Origin: a virus
Strand: one strand, 5' to 3'
DNA length: 31,291 nt
Virus record (IMG/VR): IMGVR_UViG_3300001341_000009
Location: 1-31,291 of that record
Position numbers and translations under genes: made by a program. Below are positions 28,429 to 31,291 of the stretch, piece after piece (within the stretch, counting starts at the first letter, position 1; every line of letters starts with the position of its first letter). A model generated the notes under the pieces. The model was not told the origin of the DNA and did not search any database. It worked only from the letters and a program-made list of their open reading frames with translations.

Positions 28429-28456
28429 ATCGTAGCGAACAGCAGGAGCATTGCAA
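28429..28456 (-). promoter_or_regulatory. Promoter candidate for the lipoprotein moron
   Basis: On the minus strand, TTGCAA (28451-28456), 16 bases, and TACGAT (28429-28434), then 27 bases to the ATG. The core is of moderate quality. Confidence 0.5.
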
Positions 28457-28457
28457 A

Positions 28458-28916
28458 ATGTCATTCACAGGCGTTGGAACGATCATGAGGCGCGGTCAAG
28501 GCACAAACCCTATTCCGACGCCAGGTACGGACGTATTCGATGTCGTCGGTCGGGTCAGGAGCATCGGCGGGCCGAACATTCAGAAAGCCGAAGTCGAAGA
28601 CAACACTCTCGACTCCGTTGGTGGGTTCAACGAGTACCTCTCAGGACTGCGCGACCCGGGAAATGTCGAGTTTCCGTTGAGTTTCACACCCGGAACGGCG
28701 GCCCAGCCGGCAAACCGCCATCAGGAAGTCATAGCCGACATCAACTCGAACACTGCCAACTCGCGGCGGAACTGGCAGATCGAGTGGCCGGACGGGACGA
28801 TCGTCGACTTTCAGGCCGAGGTATTCGGAGTGAACTTCAATACCGACCCGAATTCCCCGGTCGACGCAACGATCACACTTCGCATCAATGGCCAGGTAAC
28901 CATTACGTATCCATAA
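28458..28916 (+). CDS. Tail tube protein
   Basis: 152 aa with AGGAG upstream. The sequence (FTGVGTIMRRGQG, then DVFDVVGRVRSIGGPNIQKAEVEDNTLDS, GGFNEYLSGLRDPGNVEFPL, SFTPGTAA) has the 'EVTxLDS' to 'SGLxDxGxVxF' progression typical of siphophage tail-tube proteins. It ends in beta strands. It polymerises around the tape measure. The downstream G/GT genes support it. Confidence 0.88.
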   Translation: MSFTGVGTIMRRGQGTNPIPTPGTDVFDVVGRVRSIGGPNIQKAEVEDNTLDSVGGFNEYLSGLRDPGNVEFPLSFTPGTAAQPANRHQEVIADINSNTANSRRNWQIEWPDGTIVDFQAEVFGVNFNTDPNSPVDATITLRINGQVTITYP

Positions 28917-28929
28917 AAAGGGTAGTCCT

Positions 28930-29274
28930 ATGAGTTTGAAAGAGAAGATTCTCGCCGCCGAAGACATGACTCCTGTTCCCGTGAAGATTCCGGAGTGGGG
29001 CGTCGAGGGGCAGCTTCGCCCCCTGGACGGTGAGTCGCGGTTCAGGATCGCGCAGCTCGCCACTGCTACCGGCCCCGACTCCGACAATAAGTGCATAGCC
29101 GAGGCGTACGTGTGCGAGTCGCTTCGGGACAAGTCAGGAGAGCGGGTGTTCGAGTTTGAAGAGCGGAGCCTCCTCGCGAAGAAGAGCCCCCAGGTGATCG
29201 AGCGGCTATACGAACAGATCGTCGAAATCTCCGGTATTCAGCCGAGCGAAGAGGAAGACCCGGAAAAAAAATAG
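28930..29274 (+). CDS. Tail assembly chaperone G
   Basis: 114 aa, ending in poly-Lys codons at the slippery A-run. It is a phage tail-chaperone-like protein: VPVKIPEWGVEGQLRPLDGE, then FRIAQLATATG, then VIERLYEQIVEISGIQPSEEE. G together with GT acts on the tape measure before tube assembly. The position between tube and tape measure is diagnostic. Confidence 0.85.
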   Translation: MSLKEKILAAEDMTPVPVKIPEWGVEGQLRPLDGESRFRIAQLATATGPDSDNKCIAEAYVCESLRDKSGERVFEFEERSLLAKKSPQVIERLYEQIVEISGIQPSEEEDPEKK

Positions 29275-29600
29275 CGTCGAGTGCCGAGCTTCGTGCCTGG
29301 TTTCAAATCGCGTTTGCCTTGGGGCGAACGCCGCGCGAGCTTGCGTGCTCGATAACGTCGAGGGAGTTCACGTGGCTCAGGGCGTTCACGAACCTGGAGC
29401 CGTTTGGCTTTGAGGTAGAGAACTATCGCGCCGGGGTCATCGCAAGCACCGTAGCCCGTGCCCATGGAGCAAAGGTGAAGCCTTCAGACTTTTATCCGAA
29501 GCCAGCTCGTCGACAAGACGAGCGCGCGCAAACCAAGGCAGAGCAGATTCAGATTTTGATGGCTGCCGGCCGCAGGACAGAGGGAGACGAGGTTGCCTGA
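28930..29600 (+). CDS. GT fusion by -1 frameshift
   Basis: A -1 shift on A-AAA-AAA (29265-29271) takes ribosomes past TAG at 29272 into KIASSAELRAWFQIAFALGR, then TPRELACSITSREFTWLRAF, then NLEPFGFEVENYRAGVIAS and KPSDFYPK. That is the T-domain signature (RELE...SREFxE, EPFG...RAGVIASTxA, KPSDFxP). The T frame stays open to a TGA at 29598-29600. No good independent start serves T. Confidence 0.9.
29265..29271 (+). other. Programmed -1 frameshift site (A AAA AAA)
   Basis: An 8-base A run (29264-29271) directly before the TAG at 29272. The heptamer A-AAA-AAA is set in the zero frame, ideal for simultaneous slippage. No clear downstream pseudoknot is seen. Confidence 0.88.
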
Positions 29601-31291
29601 TCCAAGAGCCAAGTTTCTTATCACTGCCGCAACGGATTTCGCGAAGGCAGAACGTGAAGCGAAGACCTTTCTCGGCAGCCTCCAGTCGTCGGCGAAGGTA
29701 GCACTCGGAACCTTCGCCGTAGGAACTGGTGTCGCCGCGACGGGGCTAACCGCTCTGGCAGTAAGCGCTGCGAACTCAGCTGATGCCCTGGCCAAACAGT
29801 CGGACAAGCTAGATATCGCCACGGAGAAGCTGGCAGCGCTCCAACTTCAAGGGCGGCTTACGGGCGTAGAAAATCGCAAGCTGACGATCGGCCTTCAGCG
29901 CATGACGCGGAGAATTGCCGAGGCTGCAAAGGGAACAGGGGAGGCGCAAGCAGCAATAAAGGAGCTTGGTCTTGATGCCGCGGATCTTGTTCGCTTGCCG
30001 CTCGATAAGCAGTTCGAGGCGGTTGCGGCTGCGATGCAGACGGTTGATCTGCAAGCAGATCGCGTCCGGCTCGGCTTCAAGCTCTTCGACGCCGAGGGCG
30101 TCGATATTATCCGTACTCTGGACGCGATGGAGGACGGATTCTCGAAGACAGAGGCCGAGGCGAAAGCGTTTGGGGTGGCTATCAGCAGGCTGGACGCTCG
30201 TCGTATCGAGCAGGCCAAGGATGCGGCCGAGCGCGCGAAGACCGCGATTCAGGGGATAGGCACTACTGTCGCTATTGCCGCTTCCGCTCTCGCCAAGGAT
30301 TTTGCTACGGGCTTCGCAGACGCCGCAGTAGAAGCTAACGGCTTCCGGTCGGAAGTAAACGCTGCGATGGAAGCGATTGTCATTGGCGCCAACTTTGCCA
30401 TCAATTCGGTCAGAGGCATTCAGTTGGCGTTTAAGGGCGCACAACTCGCGTTGCTTCGAATTCGCGAATCGCTCGAGACAGGCGCCCCCAAACTCGCTGG
30501 CGGCCTTGCTGTCGGCTTCGGTGCGCCCGGCGCGGCCGCGGAAATAAACAAAGCAATCGCCGCCTTGCCTGACCAGTCGACAGAGCGTGTCGATAGGATT
30601 CGGGGGCAGATAGACGAAACCGGCCGGCAAATCGATGAGCTTGTTGGCAAGTTCAAGACCGGCGAGGAGGTCGTCGCGCAATTCAGGGCCTCGCAAGCGG
30701 CGGCGATCGAGTCGGCTCGCCGCTCCCTCGCGGAGTCTGGCGCTCCCGGTGACCCGGACGGTTCTGGTAACGAGCAATCGCTGTTTGGCGAACGCGAGCG
30801 CGAGCAGCTGGCAAAGCGTCTCTCTGCGGTCCAAAGCGCTTTTCAGACGGAAGTCGAGTCTATCCGGCAAGTTTACGTAGAGCGGGAGGCGATAATCGCC
30901 GAGGCGTTCGAGCGGGAATTGATATCTGAGCAGGAGCGGACCGAGCTTCGCGTCGCTAATGCTCAAGATGCAGCGAACCGCGTCCTCGCGATCGAGCAGC
31001 GTCGTATACAGCAGCAGGAGAAGCTGGAAAAGAGGCATCAGGCAGTACTCGCTGGGTTTCGATCTCAGGCGGTTGATACGGCAATCGGACTACTGCAGCA
31101 GCTCGGGGCACAGTCTGAATCACTCGCGCGAGCGGCGATCTTGGTCGAAAAGGGCTTCGCCGTTGCGAGGATCATCATCAACACCAACGCGGCCGCAGTG
31201 CGCGCCGTAGCCGAACTAGGCCCGATCGCGGGCCCGCCAATGGCAGCGCGAATCACGGCATGGGGGTACGGACTGGCGGCTGCCACTGCGG
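29593..31291 (+). CDS. Tape measure protein (5' part, incomplete)
   Basis: At least 566 aa, still open at the window end. I chose the TTG at 29593, with GAGGGAG about 8 bases upstream, overlapping the T stop. It is Ala-rich and helical with hydrophobic segments (VALGTFAVGTGVAATGLTAL, TVAIAASALAKDFATGF). The segment KGFAVARIIINTNAAAVRAV, then PIAGPPMAARITAWGYGLAAA matches the usual C-terminal part of siphophage tape measures. The protein is therefore likely near its end and short, implying a short tail. It sets tail length and is the chaperones' client. Confidence 0.93.
   Translation, partial: MPDPRAKFLITAATDFAKAEREAKTFLGSLQSSAKVALGTFAVGTGVAATGLTALAVSAANSADALAKQSDKLDIATEKLAALQLQGRLTGVENRKLTIGLQRMTRRIAEAAKGTGEAQAAIKELGLDAADLVRLPLDKQFEAVAAAMQTVDLQADRVRLGFKLFDAEGVDIIRTLDAMEDGFSKTEAEAKAFGVAISRLDARRIEQAKDAAERAKTAIQGIGTTVAIAASALAKDFATGFADAAVEANGFRSEVNAAMEAIVIGANFAINSVRGIQLAFKGAQLALLRIRESLETGAPKLAGGLAVGFGAPGAAAEINKAIAALPDQSTERVDRIRGQIDETGRQIDELVGKFKTGEEVVAQFRASQAAAIESARRSLAESGAPGDPDGSGNEQSLFGEREREQLAKRLSAVQSAFQTEVESIRQVYVEREAIIAEAFERELISEQERTELRVANAQDAANRVLAIEQRRIQQQEKLEKRHQAVLAGFRSQAVDTAIGLLQQLGAQSESLARAAILVEKGFAVARIIINTNAAAVRAVAELGPIAGPPMAARITAWGYGLAAATA

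Noticed and set aside
29809-31038. 409-aa leftward ORF
   Set aside because: Antisense shadow of the tape-measure gene; Leu/Arg-rich with no domain, while the rightward frame has family motifs.

Overview
The window is the left end and most of the middle of a temperate, lambda-like siphophage genome integrated as a prophage. The first 46 bases are the 3' part of a host tRNA-Glu(UUC), ending in an encoded CCA. A tyrosine-recombinase integrase gene lies just inside it and points at it, so this is attL. The moderate-to-high GC content and the gammaproteobacterial-type tRNA-Glu suggest a gammaproteobacterial host, but species and genus cannot be read from the sequence. The window ends inside the tape-measure gene, so the tail tip, probably lysis, and attR lie outside it.

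Layout. (1) 1-7811: attL and a long leftward early operon of about 25 tightly coupled small genes. Recognisable are the integrase, an HNH endonuclease, a methyltransferase-like protein, several Cys-rich zinc-ribbon-like proteins, a winged-helix protein and an SSB-like protein ending in DDDIPF. Most others are unknown. (2) 7812-9960: the immunity region. It holds a short CI-like repressor without a LexA-type protease domain, two membrane-protein genes, a Cro/YdaS-like gene, and five copies of an operator (TTAGY-N5-RCTAA). These sit in two near-identical promoters, PL and PR. (3) 9962-13923: rightward early genes. They comprise a CII-position regulator, a phage-encoded tRNA-Arg(UCU), an O-like replication initiator carrying a 10-bp-phased GTCAC iteron array (candidate origin), a P-like helicase loader, Zn-finger and HTH proteins, a NinG-like protein and a Q-position gene. 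(4) 13924-14040: candidate late regulatory region with a 12-bp palindrome, a -10 element and an intrinsic terminator. (5) 14036-19404: a leftward zinc-ribbon/membrane moron, then virion-associated genes placed unusually before the terminase. These include a fibronectin-III-like secreted protein and a LamG-like protein with eleven 18-residue repeats. (6) 19689-31291: the packaging, head and tail module. It runs TerS, TerL (GpA-type), gpW, portal, a fused wHTH/ClpP protease/capsid, decoration, head-tail joining, tail terminator, tail tube, G and GT chaperones with a -1 frameshift site, and tape measure. A leftward lipoprotein moron interrupts the tail genes.

How it works together (inference). 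The repressor binds paired operators at PL and PR. Cro and the CII-position gene tune the switch. The O-like protein binds its own intragenic iterons and recruits helicase through the P-like loader. The Q-position protein probably lets transcription read through the terminator at 14015 into the long rightward late operon. The most noteworthy items are the intragenic iteron array, the twin PL/PR promoters with leaderless Cro, the capsid polyprotein with an internal Shine-Dalgarno start, the GT frameshift, the tandem-repeat LamG protein, and uniform ATGANTGA gene junctions.
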